Positions 53,691 to 62,431 of a DNA stretch of 64,000 nt are shown piece after piece. Both the position numbers and the translations under genes were made by a program. The notes beneath the pieces are model-generated. The model saw only the letters and a program-made list of their open reading frames with translations. It searched no databases and was not told the DNA's origin. The stretch is from NCBI GenBank assembly GCA_036156195.1, contig JAYZUZ010000018.1:1-64000 (forward strand), read 5' to 3'. How positions within the stretch are numbered: the stretch's first letter is position 1; each line of letters opens with the position of its first letter. The stretch is from Abyssibacter sp036156195 (lineage in GTDB: Bacteria; Pseudomonadota; Gammaproteobacteria; Nevskiales; OUC007).

Positions 53691-54874
53691 TGGCGATGAA
53701 CTGGCATTTGCCACCCTGGTTGTCCGCGAACGAACAGCGGACTCCGCCGATTCATCAACCCGGTGAACCACGCGTACTGCAACTCTCGACACGCGTCATC
53801 GATCCGCTGGTGGCCTACGCGATTCTTTATGAGTTCGAGGACGTACTGTCGTCGTCAGCGCCTTCGACCCGAGTCACACCCGAGAACCGCGCAGCACTGG
53901 AAGCCAATCGTCGCCGATACAAGTTGATCCGACGCCTACGCGCATCGCCCGCCCTCGCTGACCGATTTTCAGCAGGGGCGGCCATGCCTGCGCCGGATGG
54001 TGAGTACGACCTAGCCGTTGCCACTGTCTCCAATGCGTGGAATCTGCACCTGACACGAGCGCTTCGTGATTGGAAGTCCCAGATCGGATTTGCGGCCTGC
54101 TACATCTTCGAAGCCTGGGAATCAGAACTGCCGGATGACTATCTGCTTGAGATGTTGGAGCCCTTTGATCACGTTTTCGTAGGCCTGAGCCATGCTGTCG
54201 AGCCCCTGGCCCGCCGCTGTGGCAAACCCTGCAGCTGGTTACCGCTGGCCGCCGATGTGCTGCGATTCGCCCCCCATCACCCCATGCAGGCCCGCAGCAT
54301 TGATGTCTGTAATATCGGCCGACGATCGGAGGTCACCCACGCCGCGTTTCAGGCCCTGGTCCGCGAGCGTGGCATTTTCTATTACTACGACACTGCCATG
54401 ACCCCACGCGGCTCTGTCGGTTTTACAGTCAATTCGCCGGCAGATCATCGAAATCTTTATGCAAACCTGCTCTCGCGCAGCCGCTATTTCGTTGCGAACC
54501 GCGCCAAACTGACGGATCCGCGTGTCGGGCATATTCACGAGATTCCCGCACGGTTTTATGAAGGCATTGCCGCAGGTACGGTTCTGATCGGAGAACCACC
54601 GGACACGGCCTGTTTTCGAGAACAATTCGATTGGCCATCAGCCGTCATTCCGATGCCATTCGACTATGACGAACCGCTATCAGTGCTCGAAGAAATGGAG
54701 GCCGATGACGCGCGCCGCCAGGCGACATCACGAACCAACGTCCGCCAAGCCGCGCAACACCATGACTGGCTTCACCGCATTGAACGCATATTTGAGATCG
54801 CGGGACTGCCCCCCACCGCTGCCATGCGCGCTCGCCGCGAACGCTTGGCGCTTGTTACCCACGCCTTCACGTAG
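53687..54874 (+). CDS. Glycosyltransferase, CgeB/GT1-like
   Basis: 395 residues with a two-domain GT-B look: the C-terminal half has ARSIDVCNIGRRSEV, YANLLSRSRYFVANRA, and IPARFYEGIAAGTVLIGEPP (donor-binding Glu region). Probably moves the sugar made by the four upstream enzymes onto a lipid, glycan or protein. ATG 53687 overlaps the previous stop; the longer frame up to 53555 lies inside the neighbour. It ends 9 bases from the convergent regulator. Confidence 0.8.
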   Translation: MMAMNWHLPPWLSANEQRTPPIHQPGEPRVLQLSTRVIDPLVAYAILYEFEDVLSSSAPSTRVTPENRAALEANRRRYKLIRRLRASPALADRFSAGAAMPAPDGEYDLAVATVSNAWNLHLTRALRDWKSQIGFAACYIFEAWESELPDDYLLEMLEPFDHVFVGLSHAVEPLARRCGKPCSWLPLAADVLRFAPHHPMQARSIDVCNIGRRSEVTHAAFQALVRERGIFYYYDTAMTPRGSVGFTVNSPADHRNLYANLLSRSRYFVANRAKLTDPRVGHIHEIPARFYEGIAAGTVLIGEPPDTACFREQFDWPSAVIPMPFDYDEPLSVLEEMEADDARRQATSRTNVRQAAQHHDWLHRIERIFEIAGLPPTAAMRARRERLALVTHAFT

Positions 54875-54883
54875 AGAACATTT

Positions 54884-56326
54884 TTAGCCCTGATCCGCAG
54901 GAGATTGCGCCCACTGCTTCAGCTTGCGATAAAGCGTTGAAGGACTCACACCCAGATGCGCGGCTGCAACGGGGACATTGCCGTCGCAATCAGCAATTGC
55001 GCGTCGGATGGTCTCTTTCTCCACTACGGCCAGTGGCAGGATGCCTGCCGCCGGTGAGCCACCCCGCTCCGTCCCGGTCCTGACGCGCTCCTGGCCACGG
55101 GTTGTCGTACCCTGAACGTCACCGGCAACCCGAAGTAAGGCCGCTGGCAGCATCGCTGCCGTCACGTCCGGGCCGCTTTGTAGCAGCACGATGTTGTAGA
55201 TCACGTTGTAAAGCTGTCGGACGTTACCGGGCCAGTCATAGTCAATCAGCAGTTGCCGGACATCCGGTGCCAGTTGTTTGGGTGGCCGCCCTTCGCGCGC
55301 CGATAACAGGCTCAAAAAATGGTCTGCAATGCTCAGCACGTCGTCACCCCGATCGCGCAAGGGCGGCATTTCGATCGGGATGACATTGAGCCGGTAGTAC
55401 AAGTCCTCCCGGAACCGACCCTCTGAGATCTGGTGCAGTGGATCGCAGTTGGTTGCGCACACCACTCTCACATCGACCGCGCGATCACGCGTGGCGCCCA
55501 CCCGCTGAATCCGGCCCGTTTGCAGGAAGCGCAACAGCTTGACCTGAAGATCGGTGTCCATTTCGCCGATTTCATCGAGAAACAGCGTGCCGCCGTGAGC
55601 CTGCTCGGCAGCACCAACCCGATCGCGGGTAGCGCCGCTGAACGCTCCTTTCTGATGCCCGAATATCTCGCTTTCAAACAGCTCGCGTGGAATCGCCCCG
55701 CAGTTGACTGCGATAAACGGGCCCTCGGCCCGATCGCTGCGCTCGTGTATCGCCTGTGCACAGAGTTCCTTCCCGGTCCCTGATTCGCCCGTGATGAACA
55801 CCGGCGCGCGGCTGACCGCTGCGCTGTCGATGATGCGGTAGACCACCTGCATGGGCAGCGAGCGTCCGACAAACCCCGCGTAGCCATCGCGCTCAATCTG
55901 TTCACGAATGACACGCACCTGCTCGTGCAGCTGCACCCGGTCCAGGACATTATCGAGGGTGATCTGCAGACGCTCGGCCGTGAAGGGTTTTTCCAGAAAG
56001 TCCGCCGCCCCGAGTCGCATCGCCTCGACGGCGTGTTCCACCGAACCGTGTGCAGTGATGACAACCCGGGGGAACCGCGCGCCCTGTTCCTGCAGCGCTG
56101 AGAGCACTTCGGTGCCGTGCATATCCGGCAATTGCAGATCCAGCAGCAGCAAGTCAGGCACCGACGTTGCCATCGCAGTCAGGCCCTCGCGGCCCAGCTT
56201 GCACCATTGCACCTCAAACCCGATGCGCCGCAGGTAGCCCTGGTACACCAAGGCCAGCGAGGGCGTGTCTTCGATAAGCAGTGCTCGGCGCGGGCCCTCC
56301 GTCGCCGCCTTAGCGAGCATGGCCAA
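54884..56326 (-). CDS. Sigma54-dependent response regulator (NtrC/LuxO type)
   Basis: 480 residues: receiver domain (phospho-acceptor Asp63 in LLLLDLQLPDMHG), AAA+ domain (Walker A GESGTGKE around 180; GAFSGA loop, a Ser-for-Thr variant of GAFTGA; Walker B GGTLFLDEIGE) and a Fis-type HTH (AHLGVSPSTLYRKLKQW). Activates RNA polymerase-sigma54 when phosphorylated. Its start overlaps the HPt gene by 17 bases, so the pair is a LuxU/LuxO-like output unit. A 3' homologue fragment lies at 49659-49850. Confidence 0.93.
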   Translation of the reverse strand: MAMLAKAATEGPRRALLIEDTPSLALVYQGYLRRIGFEVQWCKLGREGLTAMATSVPDLLLLDLQLPDMHGTEVLSALQEQGARFPRVVITAHGSVEHAVEAMRLGAADFLEKPFTAERLQITLDNVLDRVQLHEQVRVIREQIERDGYAGFVGRSLPMQVVYRIIDSAAVSRAPVFITGESGTGKELCAQAIHERSDRAEGPFIAVNCGAIPRELFESEIFGHQKGAFSGATRDRVGAAEQAHGGTLFLDEIGEMDTDLQVKLLRFLQTGRIQRVGATRDRAVDVRVVCATNCDPLHQISEGRFREDLYYRLNVIPIEMPPLRDRGDDVLSIADHFLSLLSAREGRPPKQLAPDVRQLLIDYDWPGNVRQLYNVIYNIVLLQSGPDVTAAMLPAALLRVAGDVQGTTTRGQERVRTGTERGGSPAAGILPLAVVEKETIRRAIADCDGNVPVAAAHLGVSPSTLYRKLKQWAQSPADQG

Positions 56327-56666
56327 CCTCTCCGCTCAGGCGGCTGCTCGATTGCGCAGCGTATACCGTGTCACTGACCGCCTTGCGCAACCGCTGCCAA
56401 TCGTCCCCGGCGGGCTGTTGCCCTGCACGTGCCTGGGCTTCGATGCGACCGGCAAGCGCCTGCAGCGTGTCGGCACCAAAAGTCGCCGCCGAACTCTTGA
56501 GCACATGCGTCTGCCGTGCGACAAGCTGGAGGTCTTCAGGCTGCTCGTTCAGCGCGTTGCCCATCGCCTCAAGCTCGGCGACGAACAGGCCCAGCGCCTG
56601 CTGCAGGGCCTGCGCACCAATATCGGCAGATAAGCGTTCCAATACGTCGGGATTCAACGTCAACAT
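56310..56666 (-). CDS. HPt phosphotransfer protein (LuxU-like)
   Basis: 118 residues from ATG 56666 (MLTLNPDVLERL). A four-helix HPt domain with the phosphorylatable His54 in RQTHVLKSSAATFGADTL. Passes phosphate to the downstream response regulator, with which it overlaps. Upstream frame starts at 56729 add unlikely residues. Confidence 0.88.
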   Translation of the reverse strand: MLTLNPDVLERLSADIGAQALQQALGLFVAELEAMGNALNEQPEDLQLVARQTHVLKSSAATFGADTLQALAGRIEAQARAGQQPAGDDWQRLRKAVSDTVYAAQSSSRLSGEVGHAR

Positions 56667-56875
56667 CGCGCGACTCTTGGTTGGGATGCAGCGCATCGAT
56701 GGGCCGATTATTCGCGAATTGATTCGCAATTTGCAATTCTACGTTTGCATATCGCGAATTTACGGTCGCTAAACACTCGCGTAAATACGCACATCTATTT
56801 GATATTGAAGTCTTTTTTCAACTTGGCCCAGCTCTTGAAGTATGTACGCCAACAGCCCCACTTCGAGAAATCGGC
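56667..56875. promoter_or_regulatory. AT-rich divergent control region
   Basis: 209 bases between divergent genes, clearly AT-richer than the surroundings. The palindrome ATTCGCGAAT is at 56710-56719 and TCGCGAATT recurs at 56752-56760. A related GATTCGCAAT lies at 56721-56730. These look like binding sites of a dimeric regulator; no clear sigma54 -24/-12 promoter was found. Confidence 0.45.
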
Positions 56876-57169
56876 ATGCCCCAACCCACCGCACATCGCA
56901 GCGCCCTCACCCCGATGCAAAACCGGCGACGCACTGATCCGTCCCATTCAGCGGCCGTGCTCGACGCCAGCCCCTGGCTTCGCCGACAGCATGCGCGCAA
57001 GCAGGCATCCGATGCCTGGGGTCCGACATCGCTGCTGCTCGGCTTCATGCTGCTCAGCCTGATGTCCTGGGGCGTCCTGGCCACCGGCGCCTCCCAGTCC
57101 GCGCCCGAGTCCAGCGCAGTGCAAGCACCGTCCTCCATCCAGCGCCAGCTCGGCGGAGAGCAGCCATGA
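56876..57169 (+). CDS. Hypothetical single-TM protein
   Basis: 97 residues with one TM segment (LLLGFMLLSLMSWGVLATGA) after a basic N-terminal 50 residues (Arg-rich). No family recognised. The next gene starts within its stop codon (ATGA), so the two are coupled. Confidence 0.6.
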   Translation: MPQPTAHRSALTPMQNRRRTDPSHSAAVLDASPWLRRQHARKQASDAWGPTSLLLGFMLLSLMSWGVLATGASQSAPESSAVQAPSSIQRQLGGEQP

Positions 57170-57963
57170 ACCGGTCGTCTCGTGCCAGCATGCTGCTGAC
57201 CGCGTTCTGTCTCGCCTGGATGCCCCCCGCTTCCGCTGCGCTGGAATCGGCCGAGGACATCATCCAGTGCATGACCGCCCACGTGCCCCAACAGGCGTTC
57301 TCGCTGCAGGTCGGGCTGGAGGCGTATGAAGGCGACACACTGACGCAACGGGTCCTGCTGGATGTCTTGGGCGAGTTGGGCCCCAAAGGCCAGCTCACAC
57401 TGATGACGAGGACGGCCGCCCCGTACTCGGGCACAGCGCAGCGCTACCTGTTGCGGCGCGACGCTTCCCACTCTGCGCTGCATGTCCTACAACCCGACTG
57501 GCGGCGTGCACGCCAGGTCCCGGCAGACCTGCGCGATGCAACGCTCTGGGGCACCGATGTCAGTCTCCACGAACTCCAGGAGGTCGTGGGCCTCATCCCC
57601 CGATCCGTCGTATCGCGAGGCCAGGACGCCACTCAGGACGGACGCCGCCTGTACGTGCTTGACCTGCGCCCCGCACACGGCAGCCCCACACGCTACGCAC
57701 GCATGGAAGGTCGGATCGATATGGCGACCTGCCTGCCCGTACAACTGGACCTCTACGGCCAGGACGGGGCGCTGATCAAGCGGCTGCAAGCAGACCTGAG
57801 TCAGCGGTCGGTGGAAGATGGCCGACTGGTGGTGCACAGCTGGACGATTCAGAACATGGCCACACCGCAGCGCCGCACACGGATTTACCTGGGTGACGTG
57901 CGCTTCGACGTGAACGCCCATCGTCCCACCAGCATGGACCTGCGTGGCCTGCACCATTGGTAG
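57166..57963 (+). CDS. LolA-like outer-membrane lipoprotein-sorting-type protein
   Basis: 265 residues with a signal peptide (about 1-24; LTAFCLAWMPPASA). The remainder follows the LolA/RseB-like half-barrel pattern of 'outer membrane lipoprotein-sorting' proteins, with YLLRRDASHSALHVLQPDW, YVLDLRPAH and SWTIQNMATPQRRTRIYLGDV. Such proteins carry lipids or lipoproteins across the periplasm. Exact ligand unknown. Confidence 0.65.
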   Translation: MNRSSRASMLLTAFCLAWMPPASAALESAEDIIQCMTAHVPQQAFSLQVGLEAYEGDTLTQRVLLDVLGELGPKGQLTLMTRTAAPYSGTAQRYLLRRDASHSALHVLQPDWRRARQVPADLRDATLWGTDVSLHELQEVVGLIPRSVVSRGQDATQDGRRLYVLDLRPAHGSPTRYARMEGRIDMATCLPVQLDLYGQDGALIKRLQADLSQRSVEDGRLVVHSWTIQNMATPQRRTRIYLGDVRFDVNAHRPTSMDLRGLHHW

Positions 57964-58110
57964 CACAACCTCTCCGGGGGCGTTTCTTCACATTTCGCTC
58001 GCAATCAGCGGATTATTCTTTGCGCAATTCATGGTCGCCGGCCCTGCCCTCATCCATGGGACCAGCGCCTGGTTGCAGATCCCCGCGGCCGCACTCGCCA
58101 AGGTATTTAC

Positions 58111-58647
58111 ATGAAAGGCGTAGTTTTCACTGAACTGGTCGAAATGGTTGAGTCGGTGTTCTCCGCCGATATCGCCGACCAGATGATCGAAAATTCCGAC
58201 TTGCCGTCGGGAGGCGTTTATACCGCCGTTGGCACGTATGACCACGCCGAGATCGTGTCACTGGTGGTCACCCTGTCGGAACTCACCGGGTTGAGCACCG
58301 ACGCCCTGCAACAGGCCTATGGACGACACCTGTTCGGGCGATTTGTGGTCCTCTACCCGGATCTGGTCAACCGCTTTGATGATGGCCTGGATCTGCTCGA
58401 GGATGTCGAACGGGTGGTGCATGCCGAGGTGCTCAAGCTGTATCCGGACGCCCAGTTGCCGCGCTTTCAGTCCACCCGGCCGGGGCGTGATGAGCTGGAG
58501 CTGGTGTATCGCTCCCCCCGCCAGATGGCCACGCTGGCGCATGGACTGATTGAAGGCTGCCTGGCTCATTTTGAGCAGGACGCCAGCATCGAACGCACCC
58601 CGCATGCCGACGATGCCGTCACATTCCACATCCGATGTCGGCGCTAG
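58111..58647 (+). CDS. H-NOX heme nitric-oxide sensor
   Basis: 178 residues. The proximal heme ligand is His104 (RVVHAEVLKLYP) and the porphyrin-binding triad YxSxR is Y133-S135-R137 (LVYRSPRQ), both in register with characterised H-NOX domains. Binds NO on ferrous heme; whether O2 is also bound depends on a distal Tyr I did not locate. Overlaps the next gene by 13 bases, so it should control that kinase. Confidence 0.95.
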   Translation: MKGVVFTELVEMVESVFSADIADQMIENSDLPSGGVYTAVGTYDHAEIVSLVVTLSELTGLSTDALQQAYGRHLFGRFVVLYPDLVNRFDDGLDLLEDVERVVHAEVLKLYPDAQLPRFQSTRPGRDELELVYRSPRQMATLAHGLIEGCLAHFEQDASIERTPHADDAVTFHIRCRR

Positions 58648-59981
58648 CAGACAGCTCACGCCTCGCGCGCCGCGCCGAGCGGGAACGCAATGCCCGCAAA
58701 GCAGCTGAATCCTTGCTGGAGGACAAGAGTCGGGAGCTGTTTGCAGCCAACCTGGCACTCAAGGCCCAAACCGAACGGCTGGATCAGCTGGTCGAAGCCC
58801 GCACGCGTGAATTGAGATCCGCGCTTGAACGTGCGGAAAGCGCCACGCGCGCGCAGCGCGAGTTTCTCGCGACAGTCAGCCACGAGATCCGCACACCACT
58901 GCATGCTCTGCTCGGCCTGTCGGAACTGCTGAAAGCCAGCCCGCTGAACGACGAGCAACAGGAGTGGGCGCGCCTGCTCCATGCCGGCGGGCGCAGTCTC
59001 AAGCAGTTGGTCGACGATATTCTTGACCTGGCCAAGGTGGAAGCGGGCCAGTTGTCGCTGGAACCCGGAGACGTCGATCTGAGCAAGGACGTCACGGCCA
59101 CACTGACTCTGTTCCGCCAACGGGCCTCCGACAAACAGCTAGAACTCATCGCCGAGATCGATCCGGTGTTGAGAACCCGCCGGGTTCGCATCGATGGCCA
59201 CCGACTGCGCCAGGTCATCTCCAACCTGCTCAGTAACGCCGTCAAGTTCACCGACCGAGGCCGGGTGACACTGTCAGCCTGCGTCGAGGCTCAGCAGGAC
59301 GATGGACTGGATGTCCGATTCGTCGTCACGGACACCGGTATCGGCATGGACGCCGTCCAGCAATCGCGATTGTTCCAACCCTTTATTCAGGTGGATGGTT
59401 CGGCAGCGCGACGGGCCACCGGCACGGGGCTCGGCCTGTCGATCTCATCACAGCTGGTGCGTCTGATGGGGGGCCAGCTCGCGGTGAGCTCCGCGCCGGG
59501 ACAGGGATCGCAGTTCGCATTCAGTCTGCGATTGCCCGGCGTCGAGAAGCCCCCCGCCCGACCGGAACCGGCTGCGCCCAAAGCCTGCACGCGTATTCCC
59601 GGCCTGCAGCGCGCGCTCATCGTCGAGGATCAGCCTGTCAATGTGCTGATTCTGCAGCGAGTGCTGGAGCAGTTCTCGCTGGAGGTGGACGTTGCAGCAA
59701 CTGGCCCAGCCGGCGTGGACATGGCTCGCCAGTCTCCCTACGACCTGATCATGATGGATGTGCAGCTACCGGAGCTCGACGGCACGGAGGCCACGCGCCG
59801 GATTCGCGCACATGGGCAACAGCCGCCGACTTACATCATTGCACTCACCGCCAATGCCTTCGAAGCCGACAGGCAGCGTTGCGCAGACGCGGGCATGGAT
59901 GACTTTGTCGCCAAGCCCTTCTCGCGCGACGATATCCAGCAGGCACTCGACCGCGCAGCAGCGGCCAGGAACCCGACATGA
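58635..59981 (+). CDS. Soluble hybrid histidine kinase, H-NOX-associated
   Basis: 448 residues without TM segments. N-terminal coiled coil (about 12-75), HisKA with His83 (VSHEIRTPLH), ATPase domain (LSNAVKFTDRG, DTGIGM, GTGLGLSIS) and a receiver domain with Asp375 (MMDVQLPELDG). NO-bound H-NOX usually inhibits such kinases. Phosphate then needs an HPt, and one is encoded next (4-base overlap). Confidence 0.93.
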   Translation: MSALADSSRLARRAERERNARKAAESLLEDKSRELFAANLALKAQTERLDQLVEARTRELRSALERAESATRAQREFLATVSHEIRTPLHALLGLSELLKASPLNDEQQEWARLLHAGGRSLKQLVDDILDLAKVEAGQLSLEPGDVDLSKDVTATLTLFRQRASDKQLELIAEIDPVLRTRRVRIDGHRLRQVISNLLSNAVKFTDRGRVTLSACVEAQQDDGLDVRFVVTDTGIGMDAVQQSRLFQPFIQVDGSAARRATGTGLGLSISSQLVRLMGGQLAVSSAPGQGSQFAFSLRLPGVEKPPARPEPAAPKACTRIPGLQRALIVEDQPVNVLILQRVLEQFSLEVDVAATGPAGVDMARQSPYDLIMMDVQLPELDGTEATRRIRAHGQQPPTYIIALTANAFEADRQRCADAGMDDFVAKPFSRDDIQQALDRAAAARNPT

Positions 59982-60319
59982 ACACGGCGCCACCCTGCGA
60001 CCTCAAAAGCCTGCAGGAACTCCTGGGTGACATCCGTATCGTCCACGAGATCTGCCGCCTGTTCCTGAGCTCGTCCATCGAAGCCCGCGCCGCCATGGAG
60101 CGGCAGGCACGCTTGGGTGATGGACACGCCTTCGCCCGAGAGGCACACAAGCTCAAGGGCATTTGCGGCAATGTTCAGGCCATCCGCCTGCGCGGCATCT
60201 GCGAGGAACTGGAACTATCCAGCGAATCGCTGCCTGCGCGCTGGGCGCGCCTGCAAGCCCCCCTGGACGAGGAGCTGGATCGCGTTCAGGAATGCTTGAC
60301 CGCAGCCCTCATCGACTAG
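59978..60319 (+). CDS. HPt phosphotransfer protein
   Basis: 113 residues with an HPt domain; His57 in REAHKLKGICGNVQ is the phosphorylation site. Directly follows the hybrid kinase with an ATGA overlap, so it is that kinase's likely phosphate acceptor and link to a response regulator such as the one at 54884-56326. Confidence 0.9.
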   Translation: MNTAPPCDLKSLQELLGDIRIVHEICRLFLSSSIEARAAMERQARLGDGHAFAREAHKLKGICGNVQAIRLRGICEELELSSESLPARWARLQAPLDEELDRVQECLTAALID

Positions 60320-60454
60320 CCTCGATGCGTCCGCGCGCGACGCGGGTGACCATGCCGTTGAAAAACCCACCGCACCGGCTTGTTTACGTATTTTTCACTC
60401 GGCCCTCAGTAGGTTCACACGCACTTTACAGATGGGCTTGGGCAGGGCTTGCGG

Positions 60455-60850
60455 ATGAGTGCCACGCACAGTGGATCAACGGATCGACGCGGTAGCACCG
60501 TGCCCGAGTTCTCCCTGGTCGCCCAGGCCGCGTTGCTACGGGCGTTTCGGGAAAAACTGTTCTCGCGGCACGACCCCATCGTGGTGGATGACCTGCTCAG
60601 CCGTGTCGCCAACCGCGTGCCGCTGCGCCGCTCCGACCTGGCGACAGCGCTGGAACATCTGCTGGCTACCGGGGCGCTCGAACCCGTTCATACGGCGCAG
60701 GACAACCCGCAGGTCAGATTGACGGACACCGGCCGCGACCGGGTCTCGACCTTGGGGTTCGGCATCCGGCCGAGCCGCAATGATTGGCGCAGCCTGAGCC
60801 AGTGCATGCGCCAGGTCGAACTCAGACTGGACCGACCTGCCGCCCTCTAA
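60455..60850 (+). CDS. Hypothetical protein, possibly winged-helix
   Basis: 131 residues from ATG 60455; a GTG near 60500 (VPEFSLVAQAALL) is also possible. The part FREKLFSRHDPIVVDDLLSRVANRVPLRRSDLATALEHLL and a beta-hairpin VRLTDTGRDRV resemble a winged-helix fold. No family assigned. Convergent with and overlapping the next gene by 4 bases. Confidence 0.55.
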   Translation: MSATHSGSTDRRGSTVPEFSLVAQAALLRAFREKLFSRHDPIVVDDLLSRVANRVPLRRSDLATALEHLLATGALEPVHTAQDNPQVRLTDTGRDRVSTLGFGIRPSRNDWRSLSQCMRQVELRLDRPAAL

Positions 60851-61683
60851 AGAAACGCCAGCAGCGCCTCACACAACCGCTCAGGTTGCTCCAGCGGAAT
60901 CCAGTGCCCACCCGGCCACTGCTCGAACTGCCACCGCCCCTGAACCCACCGGGATGAGCGACGCATCTGTGAGGCCACGAGAAACCGATCTCCGGTGCTG
61001 TAAATACCCAGGGTGTCGCAGGCGACCGGCGGGTGCTTGCGGAACAGCACGTCGACCATGGACGCACGGTAGATGCGCACCGCTGCGGTCAGACGCGCCG
61101 GCTGCGCGCGCATCCGCTGCAGCACCGCCTCCATCTCGGGATGGCTGGCGAACACCCGCCGAAGACTGAAACGGCCCTCCCCCAAGAGCAGTCGCTCGGA
61201 CAGGCCCGGCAACTGAAAGAACAGGGTGTACCAGCCCACCAGCTTCTGGCGAAACTCGGCCCGGGCATAGGCCGTCGGATGACCCACGGAAATCGGCACG
61301 AGCCGTCGGACCCGCTCAGGGTGATAACCCGCCAGCAACCACGCCAGAGCCGCACCCCAGTCATGCCCGACCACATCCGCCTGCCGGATATCCAGAGTAT
61401 CCAGCAAGGCCGCATGGTCGTCCGCAATCCGGCGCGCGTGGTAGTCACGGGTCTGTTGGCCGAGCTGGGAAGCGCCACAACCCAGGGTATCCGGCGCGAT
61501 ACAGCGATAGCCGGCTGCATGCAGTCGCCGGATCACTGGCGTCCACATCACCGCCTCATCGGGAAAGCCGTGCAGAAGCACTACGACGGGCCGCTCCGAC
61601 GCATCGGGCGCAGAGTCAAGATAGGACAAGCGGAATCCGCGGTGTACAAAGCTGCGGCGTGGAATAGGCGATTCAACCATCAC
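60847..61683 (-). CDS. Alpha/beta hydrolase, epoxide-hydrolase-like
   Basis: 278 residues. Motifs: VLLHGFPDEAVMW (HGFP), nucleophile Asp in VVGHDWGAALAW and His in PGGHWIPLEQPE. Asp as nucleophile marks the epoxide hydrolase/haloalkane dehalogenase group. Lies 27 bases downstream of the tetR gene on the same strand. Confidence 0.85.
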   Translation of the reverse strand: MMVESPIPRRSFVHRGFRLSYLDSAPDASERPVVVLLHGFPDEAVMWTPVIRRLHAAGYRCIAPDTLGCGASQLGQQTRDYHARRIADDHAALLDTLDIRQADVVGHDWGAALAWLLAGYHPERVRRLVPISVGHPTAYARAEFRQKLVGWYTLFFQLPGLSERLLLGEGRFSLRRVFASHPEMEAVLQRMRAQPARLTAAVRIYRASMVDVLFRKHPPVACDTLGIYSTGDRFLVASQMRRSSRWVQGRWQFEQWPGGHWIPLEQPERLCEALLAFL

Positions 61684-61710
61684 GGCCTCCCTGGCGGTGA
61701 GATGGCTGGA

Positions 61711-62328
61711 CTACGGAGCTGCGCGCAGACCGTCCAGCAGAATGTTCAATTGACCGCGAAAAGCGGCCGGCCAGTCATCGCTGATCAACCCCTCGACCTT
61801 GCTGAACTTGCCTGCACCCAGCAAGGCACTAAAGCCATGACAAACCGACCAGACATGGGCAGCAATCGGGTGGGCCGGACCGGGACGGATCTCCCCGACC
61901 CGTTGCAGAACTTCGATGCTCTGCAGCAGTACTGAAAACGCCGCCATGGCCGCTTCATCCAGTGCCGGGTACGCCGCCGGGTCGGCAATGCTGCTCCCGA
62001 ACATCAGCCGGTAGTAGGCAGGTTGCTCCTGCGCAAAGCGCACGTACTGAATACCCATCTCGCAAAACGATTCGATGGTGATCAGATGCACACCGCCGGG
62101 GGAGGCCGACCGTAACGCCGCTTCAAACTGTTGAAAGCCCTGCGTCGCCAAAGCTGCGAGCAATGCCTCCTTGCTTTCGAAATGACGGTATGGCGCCGTG
62201 GCGGAGACTCCCGCACGCCGCGCCACCGCACGCAGACTCAGGGCTTCGACACTCCCTGCCTGCAGTAGGGCCAATGCCTGATCCAGACAGCGCTGGCGGG
62301 TGGATTCGGGTTCCTGAGCGTTCTTCAT
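61711..62328 (-). CDS. TetR-family repressor
   Basis: 205 residues from ATG 62328 (MKNAQEPEST). N-terminal HTH LSLRAVARRAGVSATAPYRH, FESKEALLAALA; the C-terminal ligand domain is of the WHG type. Divergent from an RND efflux operon and next to a palindromic operator, so it most likely represses the pump and itself. Confidence 0.92.
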   Translation of the reverse strand: MKNAQEPESTRQRCLDQALALLQAGSVEALSLRAVARRAGVSATAPYRHFESKEALLAALATQGFQQFEAALRSASPGGVHLITIESFCEMGIQYVRFAQEQPAYYRLMFGSSIADPAAYPALDEAAMAAFSVLLQSIEVLQRVGEIRPGPAHPIAAHVWSVCHGFSALLGAGKFSKVEGLISDDWPAAFRGQLNILLDGLRAAP

Positions 62329-62352
62329 GCGCAGGAATGTAGCACAGCAGTT

Positions 62353-62400
62353 AACATTGCACTCAGCAATGTTTGCACTGCTCACTTTCGAGCGTATAGT
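62353..62400 (+). promoter_or_regulatory. Efflux promoter with TetR operator
   Basis: A perfect inverted repeat AACATTGC-5 bases-GCAATGTT occupies 62353-62373. Its right end touches a -35 TTGCAC (62373-62378), 16 bases before a -10 TATAGT (62395-62400). The promoter points to the adaptor gene whose ATG is at 62432, so repressor bound here would block the polymerase. Confidence 0.8.
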
Positions 62401-62431
62401 GCTCACACCCACTGCTGATCGGGACTTCCTG

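Noticed and set aside
56824..56842. Sigma54-like promoter TTGGCCCAGCTCTTGAA
   Set aside because: The -12 GC is GA, so the strict GG-10-GC rule is broken.
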